A DNA stretch of 64,000 nucleotides, taken from positions 20,647,611-20,711,610 of the forward strand of contig NC_092576.1 in the NCBI RefSeq assembly GCF_037975245.1, given 5' to 3'. The notes beneath the pieces are model-generated. The model searched no databases and was not told where the DNA came from. It was given only the letters and a program-made list of their open reading frames with translations. Of this stretch, positions 1 through 10,070 are shown piece after piece. Each line of letters begins with the position of its first letter. Positions within the stretch are counted from its first letter, which is position 1. This stretch comes from Apostichopus japonicus (lineage: Eukaryota; Echinodermata; Holothuroidea; Aspidochirotida; Stichopodidae). A program made the translations under genes and the position numbers.

Positions 1-802
1 TTGACAAGAAGTTCTAGGAATTGATTTGGTGATTGAAACTAAACTGCGATTCCACGAGGAAAGAGGTTATCAGACTCGGAGGATTCCTTAAGCTGGCCGT
101 GCTCTTCCTCTACCTCAAATATAAACGTTAATAGTCTGGAAATATTAATATATATACCACGCTGTTTTATATATGCCAAACGAAGAATTCTAACTTTGAA
201 ATATGACCAATGATGTGTTTAAGGCGTCACATAGCGAAAAGATTATCACAGTATATCTTCAATCACGGCAGAAAAAGTTTGATGGTCCATAATAAGTATC
301 ACGTGATGCTGACGTATATGCAGACATGGTTCGAACAGCTTTACTCGAGCAGCAGGATATGGCAACATATACCTCAACCTCGCATACGTTTTTTTATTGA
401 AAGTAATATGCAAAGCAAACATTTTGACACGTAGCTATATTTAGTTGTGTGGACTACTTTGCGATTTAATTTAAGCTCTTATGCATTCTCAAGCGCTAGA
501 GGAATCATAAACTTAAAGAAACCAGGCCACAGAGATTTATCTAAGATTCACAAGCATACTGACTCATTTTTTAATGAGGTGTTCTCGCAGAGAAAAAGTA
601 TCCCCCGTGGAGGTTTGCCCGACACTAATAAAATGTAATAATCTGATGTATGGATAGCTAGCAAGAAACAATGGTTTGCTTCGATGTTAATCGTGTAAAC
701 CAATCCAAAGTCTTTACGAGTTCAACCCAGGTTAATGGAATATTAATCCATTTGATGAGTTTGTTTTAGCAATAAGACGTAGAATGGGAGTGTTGTACTT
801 AC
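1..802. other. No confident gene
   Basis: Two short plus-strand ORFs (210-434 and 447-638) match no family I recognise and lack supporting context. On the minus strand, after an acceptor-like TTCCAG near 140, a short open stretch ends in a stop near 35. It could be a terminal exon of the gene whose exon lies at 803-1027, but nothing in its sequence confirms this. Confidence 0.3.
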
Positions 803-1027
803 CCTGCATGGTTCTCACTAGAGTTCCAAAATGAGCCAGATACTCATCACCAGTGCACTGTTCCTGCTGTTGAAAGATCTCGTCGTCACCATGGTAACCG
901 ACGTACACGCGTATTATACCTTTCATCATTACAAAGAAACTATCACCTACGTCACCTTGCTTGATGATAATATAATTTGAGGGGTATCGTCGTAACTCAC
1001 AGTTTTTCACGATGTCAAGGAGGGTAT
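803..1027 (-). CDS. Internal exon of a cyclic-nucleotide-binding-domain protein (partial gene)
   Basis: The exon is 225 bp (75 codons), bordered on the minus strand by an acceptor (CTGCATACAG) and a donor (GTAAGTAC). Both boundaries are phase 1, so the exon is symmetric. The translation contains the first half of a cNMP-binding beta roll: [14 protein letters not shown], then [18 protein letters not shown], the usual GD-x-G-x-x-F-x-x-x-x-x-G hairpin. It ends at [10 protein letters not shown], just before where the phosphate-binding cassette (FGELAL type) should begin in the next exon. That spacing resembles CNBD2-like proteins more than PKA or ion channels, but this is inferred from one exon. 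I could not find the next exon with confidence. The nucleotide-contacting Arg and Glu would lie in the missing exon, so ligand binding cannot be judged. Confidence 0.55.
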
Positions 1028-1201
1028 CTGTATGCAGAGACGGGAAATCAAGGATGTAAGTATAAGGCACATTATGTATTCAAACAAATGTAAGCCGAAC
1101 ATTACTCTTATATAACCATCACACTTTCCAGCATAATATAATAAAATTATGTTTGTCATCTGGAAATACGCCTTTAAATAAAGTGAACCGTTAATTCTTC
1201 C

Positions 1202-1369
<168 letters not shown>

Positions 1370-1415
1370 TTCTTAATTTCTCCCTCCACCTCCACCTCTC
1401 GCTCTCCCTCTCTCT

Positions 1416-2580
1416 GTAACCGTTTTATTCTGTTGTTTGTGACCGTTTTATCCTGTTGTTTGTGACCGTTTTATCCTGTTGTTTGTAACCGTTTTATCCT
1501 GTTGTTTGTGACCGTTTTATCCTGTTGTTTGTAACCGTTTTATCCTGTTGTTTGTGACCGTTTTATCCTGTTGTTTGTAACCGTTTTATCCTGTTGTTTG
1601 TGACCGTTTTATCCTGTTGTTTGTAACCGTTTTATCCTGTTGTTTGTGACCGTTTTATCCTGTTGTTTGTGACCGTTTTATCCTGTTGTTTGTAACCGTT
1701 TTATCCTGTTGTTTGTGACCGTTTTATCCTGTTGTTTGTAACCGTTTTATCCTGTTGTTTGTGACCGTTTTATCTTGTTGTTTGTAACCGTTTTATCCTG
1801 TTGTTTGTAACCGTTTTATCCTGTTGTTTGTGACCGTTTTATCCTGTTGTTTGTGAACGTTTTATCCTGTTGTTTGTAACCGTTTTATCCTGTTGTTTGT
1901 GACCGTTTTATCTTGTTGTTTGTGACCGTTTTATCCTGTTGTTTGTAACCGTTTAATCCTGTTGTTTGTAACCGTTTTATCCTGTTGTTTGTAACTGTTT
2001 TATCCTGTTGTTTGTAACCGTTTTATCCTGTTGTTTGTGACCGTTTTATCCTGTTGTTTGTGACCGTTTTATCCTGTTGTTTGTAACCGTTTTATCCTGT
2101 TGTTTGTAACCGTTTTATCTTGTTGTTTGTAACCGTTTTATCCTGTTGTTTGTGACCGTTTTATCCTGTTGTTTGTGACCGTTTTATCTTGTTGTTTGTA
2201 ACCGTTTTATCCTGTTGTTTGTGACCGTTTTATCCTGTTGTTTGTGACCGTTTTATCTTGTTGTTTGTGACCGTTTTATCCTGTTGTTTGTGACCGTTTT
2301 ATCCTGTTGTTTGTAACCGTTTTATCCTGTTGTTTGTAACCGTTTTATTCTGTTGTTTGTAACCGTTTTATCCTGTTGTTTGTGACCGTTTTATCCTGTT
2401 GTTTGTAACCGTTTTATCCTGTTGTTTGTGAACGTTTTATCCTGTTGTTTGTAACCGTTTTATCCTGTTGTTTGTAACCGTTTTATCCTGTTGTTTGTGA
2501 CCGTTTTATCTTGTTGTTTGTGACCGTTTTATCCTGTTGTTTGTAACCGTTTTATCCTGTTGTTTGTGAACGTTTTATCC
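1416..2580. repeat. 23-bp minisatellite, about 50 units
   Basis: Direct tandem copies of a 23-bp unit (GACCGTTTTATCC then TGTTGTTTGT). Units differ mainly at one site, giving GTGACC or GTAACC. In the first kilobase the two forms often alternate, giving a 46-bp dimer pattern; later the order is irregular. A few units carry TCTTG or GAACG variants. The array ends abruptly at TTCTTCTTTT. Confidence 0.95.
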
Positions 2581-4551
2581 TTCTTCTTTTTTTAGACGTT
2601 TCACTCTCAGACTGTTGTTCCCGGATTGTGAAAGTTAGTTCAAAATTCATATCTTATATCGTAATCAGAATCTAGAGAACAACAGAGATTATGAGACAGA
2701 TTTCTATACGTCAGGGGCTTCCCCTGTTCTTAAAGGCGAATATCTCCTACTAAATACTCAATATCTCAACTGTCTGGCTCGTTTGGTTCCATCAAAGAAA
2801 GTAAACACAAAGAAAAGACGGGAATGGTTTTGTTTGCAGGAGATCATTGTTGTATATATATCTTTAATATGTTCTTAGCCCTGTTCATGCCTTGCTTACA
2901 ACACTCACTCACCCACAATTAACGAGATATCCTGCAGGGATTTGAGACTATAAATCATAACTTTAGATCGAGTATTTTGGTTCCAGTGGATCAAGGAAAA
3001 TATCATGTAAAATATATATGTATATGACGTGCCTTACATCGTTGGTAAACTGTTCTACAGAGTAAATTTCCTTTATTTTATTAATACATGAACAAGAATA
3101 TTTTGCCGCAGTTTGCATTGGATTTGACCAGTTGTTAGTACCCTACGATACTCACCCTAAGACAATTATTATTATTTTTTAAATAACCTTCAATACGTTT
3201 TACTCTTGATAAATGTACGAATATTCAACAATATTTCAGCCTCGAAAGAGATCATTAATTGACTGGTTAATTATCTAGAATGACGTCTTAGCTTGACCAG
3301 TCCTTGTCTATTTAGTACAGCAGAATCGGTAAAGTTATGTAAATTTATGGACCATACGTTAACACTCGCTATTTCATATAATGTAACTTAACATGTATCA
3401 AATTGCAATAATTGATTTAGAACAAATGCGTTTACCTTCGGAGAGAGCTAACATCAACTCACTCATTCTTCGAAGCCACGGTAAAATTAACCGTAAACGA
3501 TCTGTTCGTCTCTCTTTAGTTGGTAGGGAAAGCGTCTTTAAAACTTCTTCATACATTTCACAGGTAAGGATATTATTCCTCTCAAGTCGTATGTTAATTT
3601 GCCAGTATATGTTTGGACTTCACGTTTCCCGTGCAGCGACAGCAGTGTTGTACAACAGTACTTTATTGTTCACACCTTATCATGATTGTGGAAACAACAT
3701 TTACCAATGCGCCTTCTTTATTGTATCTGTTTCAAAGCAAAGCAGCAACAACGTGTAAAAAATCCATGAAATGTGTTTGTTTTAGATAGCGTTGCCTAGT
3801 AATGGCTCCTTTAACGTCAAACGCAAATACCCCGGGCTGCAGCTTATAAACACGTACCAGTAAGATATTCCTGCCTGGCCTATATAGTTGAGTCCTTACA
3901 TCTCGTAGGTATGCCATAGGTGTTGCGGGTATAAACCAATCACTTATACTTTCCGAGTTTCTTTATTTTATTCTAAAAGTTTTGGATTTATTTTTTAGAT
4001 TATATTATCACTTACTGGACCATCCGTTCTCTATATACTGACTTATTACAATTGCAAAAAACCTCTTAACAGAAACTTGTAAATTTAGGATTATGCCAGA
4101 TACCAAGAACCGTGCATTATATACAGTTATACATAATATTTATTACAGTAGGCTAAAACACAACATATTCTAAACTTCACAAATCTATAAACGGAAGTAC
4201 ACCCAAGTTGGTGGCTACAGTGGAAGTAAGATTTCATTATCCAACGGCTGTTTGCAAGAAGATTCAACTTTCCTTTCCGGCATGTCTAACTTATTCACCT
4301 GCTAGAACTGACCGTATCTGATCATGGTACCCTCCCCTGCATTGTTGGTTAAACACGTGACATTTATTACAAGTACTTAACATTATTATTACTAGCAATA
4401 AGATGATCAACCTTAAAGAGCTTAATCCTCTCATGTATTCAGATTATCTACCTATGTCCATGTCAAACTCCACATGACACGTTGAAGGGTGACTATACAC
4501 ATACGTGAACCTAAATGTTTGACATGCGGTATACCTTACAGAAACACTGCT
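2581..4551. other. Non-coding stretch, nothing recognised
   Basis: AT-rich sequence. ORFs at 3393-3758 (plus) and 3732-3917 (minus) resemble no known family. The plus ORF contains a donor-like CACAG/GTAAGG near 3561, but no homologous domain supports an exon. Confidence 0.4.
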
Positions 4552-4559
4552 TGTCCTGG

Positions 4560-4886
4560 CAGAAGCGGAGCGTCCATACAGTCAGGTCTTTACCACTTTT
4601 TAATTATTCGCGAATATTGACTTTTTTATTGCGCTCTCATCTACCTATTGGCATTTGTCACATTTTGTTGGTGTAATTAGGCGATGACACCTATTTATTC
4701 TTCGTTTATCTGCAACTAGTGGCCCGGAAAGGGTCATTTCCGGCGATCTAGGGAGTATCTTTACTCAAACAAATTCTGTACGCTACGCGCCAACCTGTGG
4801 TGGCGCTCCGCTTAGATAGTGTCGAAAGCGCCCCTACAGACCATTTTGGCCCCACCCCCCGACCAATACCCCTAGCTCCGCCATTG
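4560..4886 (-). mobile_element. Short non-autonomous DNA transposon (hAT-like remnant)
   Basis: The ends are CAGAAGCGGAGC on the left and, read inward from the right, CAATGGCGGAGC, so they share CA and GCGGAGC. Flanking octamers TGTCCTGG (4552-4559) and TGTCCAGG (4887-4894) match at 7 of 8 positions, consistent with a decayed 8-bp target duplication. Near its right end it holds, in reverse orientation, the hairpin module (4778-4820) found in three larger elements in this window. The TIR match is short, so the exact limits are tentative. Confidence 0.5.
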
Positions 4887-4894
4887 TGTCCAGG

Positions 4895-5199
4895 TTGTAT
4901 GTTTAACCACTTTTTTATTTTATTTTTTATTTATTTTTATAGAAAAGACCCAATTAACATCTGAGGCTTACCATTAAAGTGGTCGGACTAGCACAGCCAT
5001 AATATCTGCTTTTCTGATTGAACGTTTCTGTAGCCAGATAACATTTTGACAATGCATAACAATGTTGTAAAGGATAAATGCTGTAGAATTGTCGTCCAGT
5101 TGTACTGCGTTGTTCATTTGACGTTAAATTAACCCGGTCTGATTAAATTGTCAACATTTATGAAACAATAGATTAGAATTAACATTTCGGCTGCGGACA
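4895..5199. other. Non-coding spacer before the 50-bp satellite
   Basis: AT-rich sequence with a T-rich run near 4910-4940. I see no coding or repeat feature here. Confidence 0.4.
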
Positions 5200-5349
5200 C
5201 CATCATCATGTTAGCCTTAAAGGAGCATTCCAGAGATTTATCATACTTTAAAGCATCATGTTATGCTTGAAGGAGCATTCCAGAGATTGAGCATACTTTA
5301 AAGCATCATGTTAGGCTTGAAGGAGCATTCCATAGATTTATCATACTTT
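5200..5349. repeat. 50-bp satellite, left block (3 units)
   Basis: Three units of the same 50-bp repeat as the block at 10071-11292 (GCATCATGTTAGCCTTAAAG, GAGCATTCCAGAG, ATTTATCATACTTTAA). The block is cut off at CATACTTT by the 3' end of the CR1-like insertion. Confidence 0.9.
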
Positions 5350-5448
5350 AGTTTAGTTTAGTTTAGTAGAAAAAAGGATCAGGAGGGACACTTAAGTCCC
5401 CATCAAGGACCCTATAAAGAGAGGGAAAAAAACTGAAGACACAAACAC

Positions 5449-8397
5449 TCAGACCCGATTACAATGCTTAAAGTGCTTGTCCAAAGCATTCTTAAACCCA
5501 TTCACACTACTTGCAAGTACAACTTTCTCAGGCAAACTATTCCACTCATTCACAACCCTATTAGAAAAAAAGTTATGCCGAATATTAATCCTACTATGCG
5601 ACTTTTGAAGTTTAAGACAATGACCTCTAGTACAACTACTGTTTGCAAACATGAAAAAGTCGGTAAAGGATAAATTGTCGAAACCATACACAATCTTGAA
5701 AACCTGGATCAAGTCCCCACGTAACCTCCGAAGCTCCAGTGTGGTGAGATTCAACAGTTGTAACCGCCTATAATAAGGAACCCTCTTTAAGGAACTAATC
5801 ATCCTAGTAGCCCTCCTCTGGACCTTTTCAAGTACTTCCTTATCCTTAGCAAAATAAGGGTTCCAAGCCTGCACAGCATACTCCAGATGAGGCCTAACCA
5901 ACTGCTTATAAAGCCTAACTACGATGTCCTCTTTCAGAAAACTGAAGTTCCTCTTGATCATACCTAAAACCCTATTACCTCTTTTAGCAGCTTCAAGACA
6001 ATGTTTGGAAGGTTGCAGAGACGAGTCAATGTAGATACCTAGGTCTCTTTCAACAGAGACCTCCTGTAACTCCACACCATTTAGATTGTATGTAAACTTT
6101 TGGTTACTACTACCAATGTGCATTACCTTACATTTATCAATATTAAAAAGCATTTGCCACCCCTGAGACCAGGAAAAAATCTTATCTAAATCCGCTTGAA
6201 ATTTCTCAGAATCGCTTTTGGAAGAGACCTCAGAATACAATTTGGTGTCATCAGCAAACTTCTTAGCTGTACACAAAATATCTCCGTCGATGTCATTTAT
6301 ATAGGCAACAAACAACAGGGGACCTAATACAGACCCTTGTGGAACCCCACTAGTAACGTTCTGCCAAGAAGAAGCACAGCCATTAATTACCACCCTCTGT
6401 TCCCTATTACCAAGCCAATTCCCGATCCAAGACAGTAAATTCCCTATGACACCCATGCTCTTCAGCCTAAGTAAAAGACGCTGGTGGGGAACTTTATCAA
6501 AGGCCTTCTGGAAATCCAGGAACACAACATCTACAGACATCTGCCTATTTAGTGAGCTTGTTACATCTTCCATAAACTCAAGGATATTAGTGAGACAAGA
6601 CCTTTTTTGACAAAAGCCATGCTGAGACTCTCTGATCAAAGACTGACTGCTGAAGTGACAGACCAAAGACTTTTTAACAATAGACTCCATGACCTTACAA
6701 ACTACACTAGTGAGACTAACGGGCCTATAATTACAGGGCTTAGTCTTATCACCCTTCTTGAAAATTGGGGTAATATTAGCACATCTCCAGTCCCTAGGAA
6801 CATAACCTTCATCCATAAATTTACTAAAAATCAACGAGAGTGGAACGCAGAAATAGTGTGCAAAAGTCTTCAACAAATACGGATGGATTGCATCCGGTCC
6901 AGAAGCTTTAGAAACATTTAGACGAAGCAGCTCCTTTAAGACAACGTCATCCGAAAATAAGACCGTATCCAGTTTAGGCCTATCACTGCCCCCCTGAAAA
7001 TCTGGAATACTACTCGTATCTTCCCTTGTGAAAACCGACACAAAATAGTCGTTCAAAAGATCTGCAAGATCCTGACTATCAGTAACTATCTTATCAGCCT
7101 GTGGTGCCCTAAGGGAAACAATTGCATCTTTAACTTTCTGCTTAGACCTGACATAAGAAAAGAAGGCCTTTGGGTTATCCTTAATTTTTAGGGCGATGCT
7201 TTTTTCGAAATTCAATTTTGCATCAGAGACTAAGCATTCTACTTTCAGCTGATGAATTTTAAACTTGGCCAAAAGAGATTCAGATTTAGTCCTCCTAAAC
7301 AACTTCCACATTCTACGTTTTTGCCTAATTGCACATCTAACTTTCTTATTCATCCAGTGAGGCATACTGCTTTTACGACGACGATTCTTCCACGGAACAT
7401 GATTTTCCATAATGACCTTTAATTTATCAGCAAAACAAATCCAAGACTGAGAAGCACTCATATCACTAAACAAATTAATCCAATCTGTACCCTTTAGTAA
7501 AGTTTCAATTGCCTCTGTATCTGATCTCGAAAAATCAGGGACTTTTTCCTTGCTAATAGAACTTATGACCTTACAAACAACATCAAAAGCTAGTATATCA
7601 TGATCACTAGTTCCTAGTTTTCCTAGACCGGTCAAATCAACAACATTGCTTGGATTAGAACTCAAAACAAGATCCAGGATGTTATCCCCCCTAGTAGGGA
7701 AAGTAACATGTTGATGTAAAAAGCAATCTTGCACAACATCTAGAAAATTACTACCTTTCCTACTACTAGAACCATCTATCCAATTAATGTCAGGAAAATT
7801 AAAGTCGCCCATTATAACAACATCACCTTTAGCAGCCTTTCTAATTGAATCAAACAGCACGACATCATTATCATCGCTGCTGTTAGGAGAGCGGTAAACA
7901 ACACCTACAGTGATAACGTCCCTGGACCTCTTGGAGTTGTTTGTGGACAACTCGCACCAGACAGAATTAACAAAAGACCCTTGCAACTGAGATTTCTCAA
8001 CACTTACAATGTCATCCCTAACATACAGTAAAACTCCCCCACCAACCCCATTATGAGTATCCCTTCTGTCCTGACGATACACAACATACCCCGGGTGAGA
8101 AACCTCAGCACTATCAATGTCCTCCCTTAACCAAGACTCGGTGATACCAAACACATCCGGTTTCAGATCCTCGAGAAGCACAGTAAATTCAGCAAAATTT
8201 TTACGAATACTTCTAGCATTGGTAAAGACAATCTTCAGCCTATCCCTGAAACTATGTACCTTAGCATGCCTCCTAAAGTTAGAACTATGACTATCACTTA
8301 TTTTGCTCTCAAAACGCCTATAATCGCCTCCACTAGGAACATAATCCTTATCCAAACTAATTCCTGACTTCATCGCCCCCCAATTTAGTTTAAACAT
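5449..8397 (-). CDS. CR1-like ORF2: endonuclease-reverse transcriptase
   Basis: This intact 982-residue protein carries out target-primed reverse transcription: an APE-like endonuclease nicks DNA and the RT copies the element RNA there. The endonuclease covers about residues 55-275, with FTNARS (N60), TESWL (E87), GDFNFPDINW (197-206) and a terminal SDHD (264-267). The RT covers about 530-800, with NITPIFKKGDK, YRPVSLTS, LDFQKAFDKVPH (627-638), SGVPQGSVLGP (683-693) and the catalytic FADD (714-717). A C-terminal region follows with VRPHLEYAVQAWNP and LQRRATRM-type motifs usual for CR1/L2 RTs. Its ATG overlaps the end of ORF1 by 13 nt, so translation probably depends on termination-reinitiation. 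No frameshift or stop is seen. The catalytic residues expected for both enzymes are present. Confidence 0.95.
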   Translation of the reverse strand: MFKLNWGAMKSGISLDKDYVPSGGDYRRFESKISDSHSSNFRRHAKVHSFRDRLKIVFTNARSIRKNFAEFTVLLEDLKPDVFGITESWLREDIDSAEVSHPGYVVYRQDRRDTHNGVGGGVLLYVRDDIVSVEKSQLQGSFVNSVWCELSTNNSKRSRDVITVGVVYRSPNSSDDNDVVLFDSIRKAAKGDVVIMGDFNFPDINWIDGSSSRKGSNFLDVVQDCFLHQHVTFPTRGDNILDLVLSSNPSNVVDLTGLGKLGTSDHDILAFDVVCKVISSISKEKVPDFSRSDTEAIETLLKGTDWINLFSDMSASQSWICFADKLKVIMENHVPWKNRRRKSSMPHWMNKKVRCAIRQKRRMWKLFRRTKSESLLAKFKIHQLKVECLVSDAKLNFEKSIALKIKDNPKAFFSYVRSKQKVKDAIVSLRAPQADKIVTDSQDLADLLNDYFVSVFTREDTSSIPDFQGGSDRPKLDTVLFSDDVVLKELLRLNVSKASGPDAIHPYLLKTFAHYFCVPLSLIFSKFMDEGYVPRDWRCANITPIFKKGDKTKPCNYRPVSLTSVVCKVMESIVKKSLVCHFSSQSLIRESQHGFCQKRSCLTNILEFMEDVTSSLNRQMSVDVVFLDFQKAFDKVPHQRLLLRLKSMGVIGNLLSWIGNWLGNREQRVVINGCASSWQNVTSGVPQGSVLGPLLFVAYINDIDGDILCTAKKFADDTKLYSEVSSKSDSEKFQADLDKIFSWSQGWQMLFNIDKCKVMHIGSSNQKFTYNLNGVELQEVSVERDLGIYIDSSLQPSKHCLEAAKRGNRVLGMIKRNFSFLKEDIVVRLYKQLVRPHLEYAVQAWNPYFAKDKEVLEKVQRRATRMISSLKRVPYYRRLQLLNLTTLELRRLRGDLIQVFKIVYGFDNLSFTDFFMFANSSCTRGHCLKLQKSHSRINIRHNFFSNRVVNEWNSLPEKVVLASSVNGFKNALDKHFKHCNRV

Positions 8398-9320
8398 AGC
8401 TGTTCAACAGAGTAATTCACCATCCTACCAAACAACGAGGCCCCAGTATTAGCTAAGTGCAAACCATCCCTGGCGAACAGATCCCTTCTACCCTGGAAAG
8501 ATGACCACATGTCAACAAATGTGAAGCCGAAGTCGGCACACAAACTATACAATAAACCATTCAAAGTTACAATCTTTTCTGACAGAACCTTGCTGTCAAA
8601 TCTTGGCAACAAACTGCATATGACAACTTTAGCCCGAGTTGATGCTAGTCGACACATCAATTCGTGGTACCTAGACTGAATAATGTTTTGCGACTCCTTC
8701 TGCACATTGTTAGTGCCTACCTGGACTACAACCACCTCCTCATCTGACACGATTTTGTTTACCCTGTTACTGACATCCTGGATTTTAGCACCTGGCAAAC
8801 ATACCCTGACCCTTTTTGCTTTATCCGCCCTGCAGAACTCTCGGTCTACATACCGTACTAATGAATCCCCACACAATACCATTCTTCCTTTCGACTTCTC
8901 CTGTCCCCACTTACCGCTGTTTACAACCACACTACCATCTCCTATCACATCACAATCACCACGCACTTCGTCCACTACTAGCCACTCACTATTTCCCTCC
9001 TGGGAGACTTCATTCCCATCATCAACATCACGCAACTCCTCCACAGGTAACACGTCAAAACCATTACAAGTTGGAACAACCTCGCAACAATCCCTTTCAG
9101 CAACTGCACTACTCACAGCCCTACTATTCCCGACTTCCGTCCATACACAACTACAGCTTTTCAATAGCTCCTCTAATTCCTTAAGTTTCACACACTTATC
9201 GCAAACAAACACAATAGCTTCACTAGATGCTGATTTAAAATCACATTCCAAGCCAGAAATCTCAAACTCAATCCACATATTACACGCATCACAGCAGACT
9301 AAACGATCAGGCACAGCCAT
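8385..9320 (-). CDS. CR1-like ORF1: PHD-like finger and GDSL/SGNH esterase
   Basis: This 311-residue ORF1 protein probably binds element RNA in the retrotransposition particle. Residues 9-43 have a PHD-like Cys pattern (CCDACNMW ... FVCDKC). An acidic linker follows. Residues about 145-305 form an SGNH hydrolase with the four usual blocks: LCGDSL (nucleophile S153), a Gly region around LPGAK (175-179), GTNN (202-205) and DGLH (D285, H288). PHD plus esterase ORF1 proteins are known from CR1-type elements; the role of the esterase is unsettled. The start is the only ATG ahead of the finger. A poly-T/A tract lies immediately upstream, just outside the ORF. The protein ends within the first codons of ORF2. 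Confidence 0.9.
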   Translation of the reverse strand: MAVPDRLVCCDACNMWIEFEISGLECDFKSASSEAIVFVCDKCVKLKELEELLKSCSCVWTEVGNSRAVSSAVAERDCCEVVPTCNGFDVLPVEELRDVDDGNEVSQEGNSEWLVVDEVRGDCDVIGDGSVVVNSGKWGQEKSKGRMVLCGDSLVRYVDREFCRADKAKRVRVCLPGAKIQDVSNRVNKIVSDEEVVVVQVGTNNVQKESQNIIQSRYHELMCRLASTRAKVVICSLLPRFDSKVLSEKIVTLNGLLYSLCADFGFTFVDMWSSFQGRRDLFARDGLHLANTGASLFGRMVNYSVEQLCLN

Positions 9321-10070
9321 AACGAAAATACTAAGTCAAAGAAAAAAAAAAAAAAAAACAGCGTACACAGAAAATCGAACACACGACGGGCAGCTTAGGC
9401 TAACAGAGACTGTACACTGAACGATAGGATACAATGACGCTACAGACCTAAAACCACGGACAGAACTGAAACACGACAAAAACAGCTCACATTGAACACA
9501 ATAACATGCAGAATGAAAGATACAGACAATAAATAACGAATACACTAAGGCACAGAAAACCCACGAACACAGAAAATCGATACTCACGATTAGCAGCTTA
9601 GGCTTAACAGAGACAATATACTGAACGATAGGATACACTGACGTTACAGACCTAAAACAACGGACAGCACTGAAACAAGACAAAAACAGCTCACATTGAA
9701 CACAAAAACATGCAGAATGAAAGTTACAGACAATAAATAACGAATACACTAAGGCACAGAAAAACCCGCGAACGCGGAAAAACGATACTCACGATTAGCA
9801 GCTTAGGCTCAACATAGACTATACACTGTACGATAGGATACACTGACGCTACAGACCTTAAACCACGGACAGCACCGACACAAGACAAAAAACAGCACAG
9901 ATTGAACAAAAAATATGCAGAATGACAGGAACAGACAAAAATAACTCCAAATAAACAACAAAACGAATCACAAGGTGTTTGATAAAAAAAAACGATCCCA
10001 AAAATCCCAAAAATGAACGAAATGCAAGAGCACCGAAAAAGTACGTGTATACGCTCCAACGACCAAAGGC
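9321..10070 (-). repeat. CR1-like 5' UTR with about 205-bp tandem monomers
   Basis: Three copies of one unit can be followed by the phrase GCTTAGGC at 9393, 9596 and 9801, giving periods of 203 and 205 bp. All copies share the AACGATAGGATACA and CTACAGACCT segments, and the outermost copy decays toward the satellite junction. Tandem 5' monomers act as promoter units in some mammalian L1 and other LINEs; that role here is inferred. The two long ORFs across the region (137 and 117 aa) reflect the repeats and have no domain. Confidence 0.8.

Larger units (their letters stand above)
5350..10070 (-). mobile_element. Apparently full-length CR1-like non-LTR retrotransposon
   Basis: This 4.72-kb element sits inside the 50-bp satellite. 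CTTT occurs at both edges (5346-5349 and 10071-10074), consistent with a 4-bp target duplication. Read on the minus strand, it has a 5' UTR with about 205-bp tandem monomers, then ORF1 (PHD-like finger plus GDSL esterase), ORF2 (endonuclease plus reverse transcriptase), a short 3' UTR of about 100 nt and a tail of CTAAA repeats. This layout and a short-repeat 3' end fit the CR1/Jockey group. Both ORFs are uninterrupted, so the copy is probably young and possibly mobile. Clade assignment rests on domain order and RT motifs, not on a tree. Confidence 0.9.

Noticed and set aside
1-140. Possible terminal exon on minus (EVEEEHGQLKESSESDN then stop)
   Set aside because: Open and preceded by an acceptor-like site, but no family match and its phase does not fit the 803-1027 exon.
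8683-9420. 245-aa plus-strand ORF opposite CR1 ORF1
   Set aside because: Antisense shadow of the esterase-bearing ORF1; Ser/Thr/Pro-rich composition comes from its codon complement.
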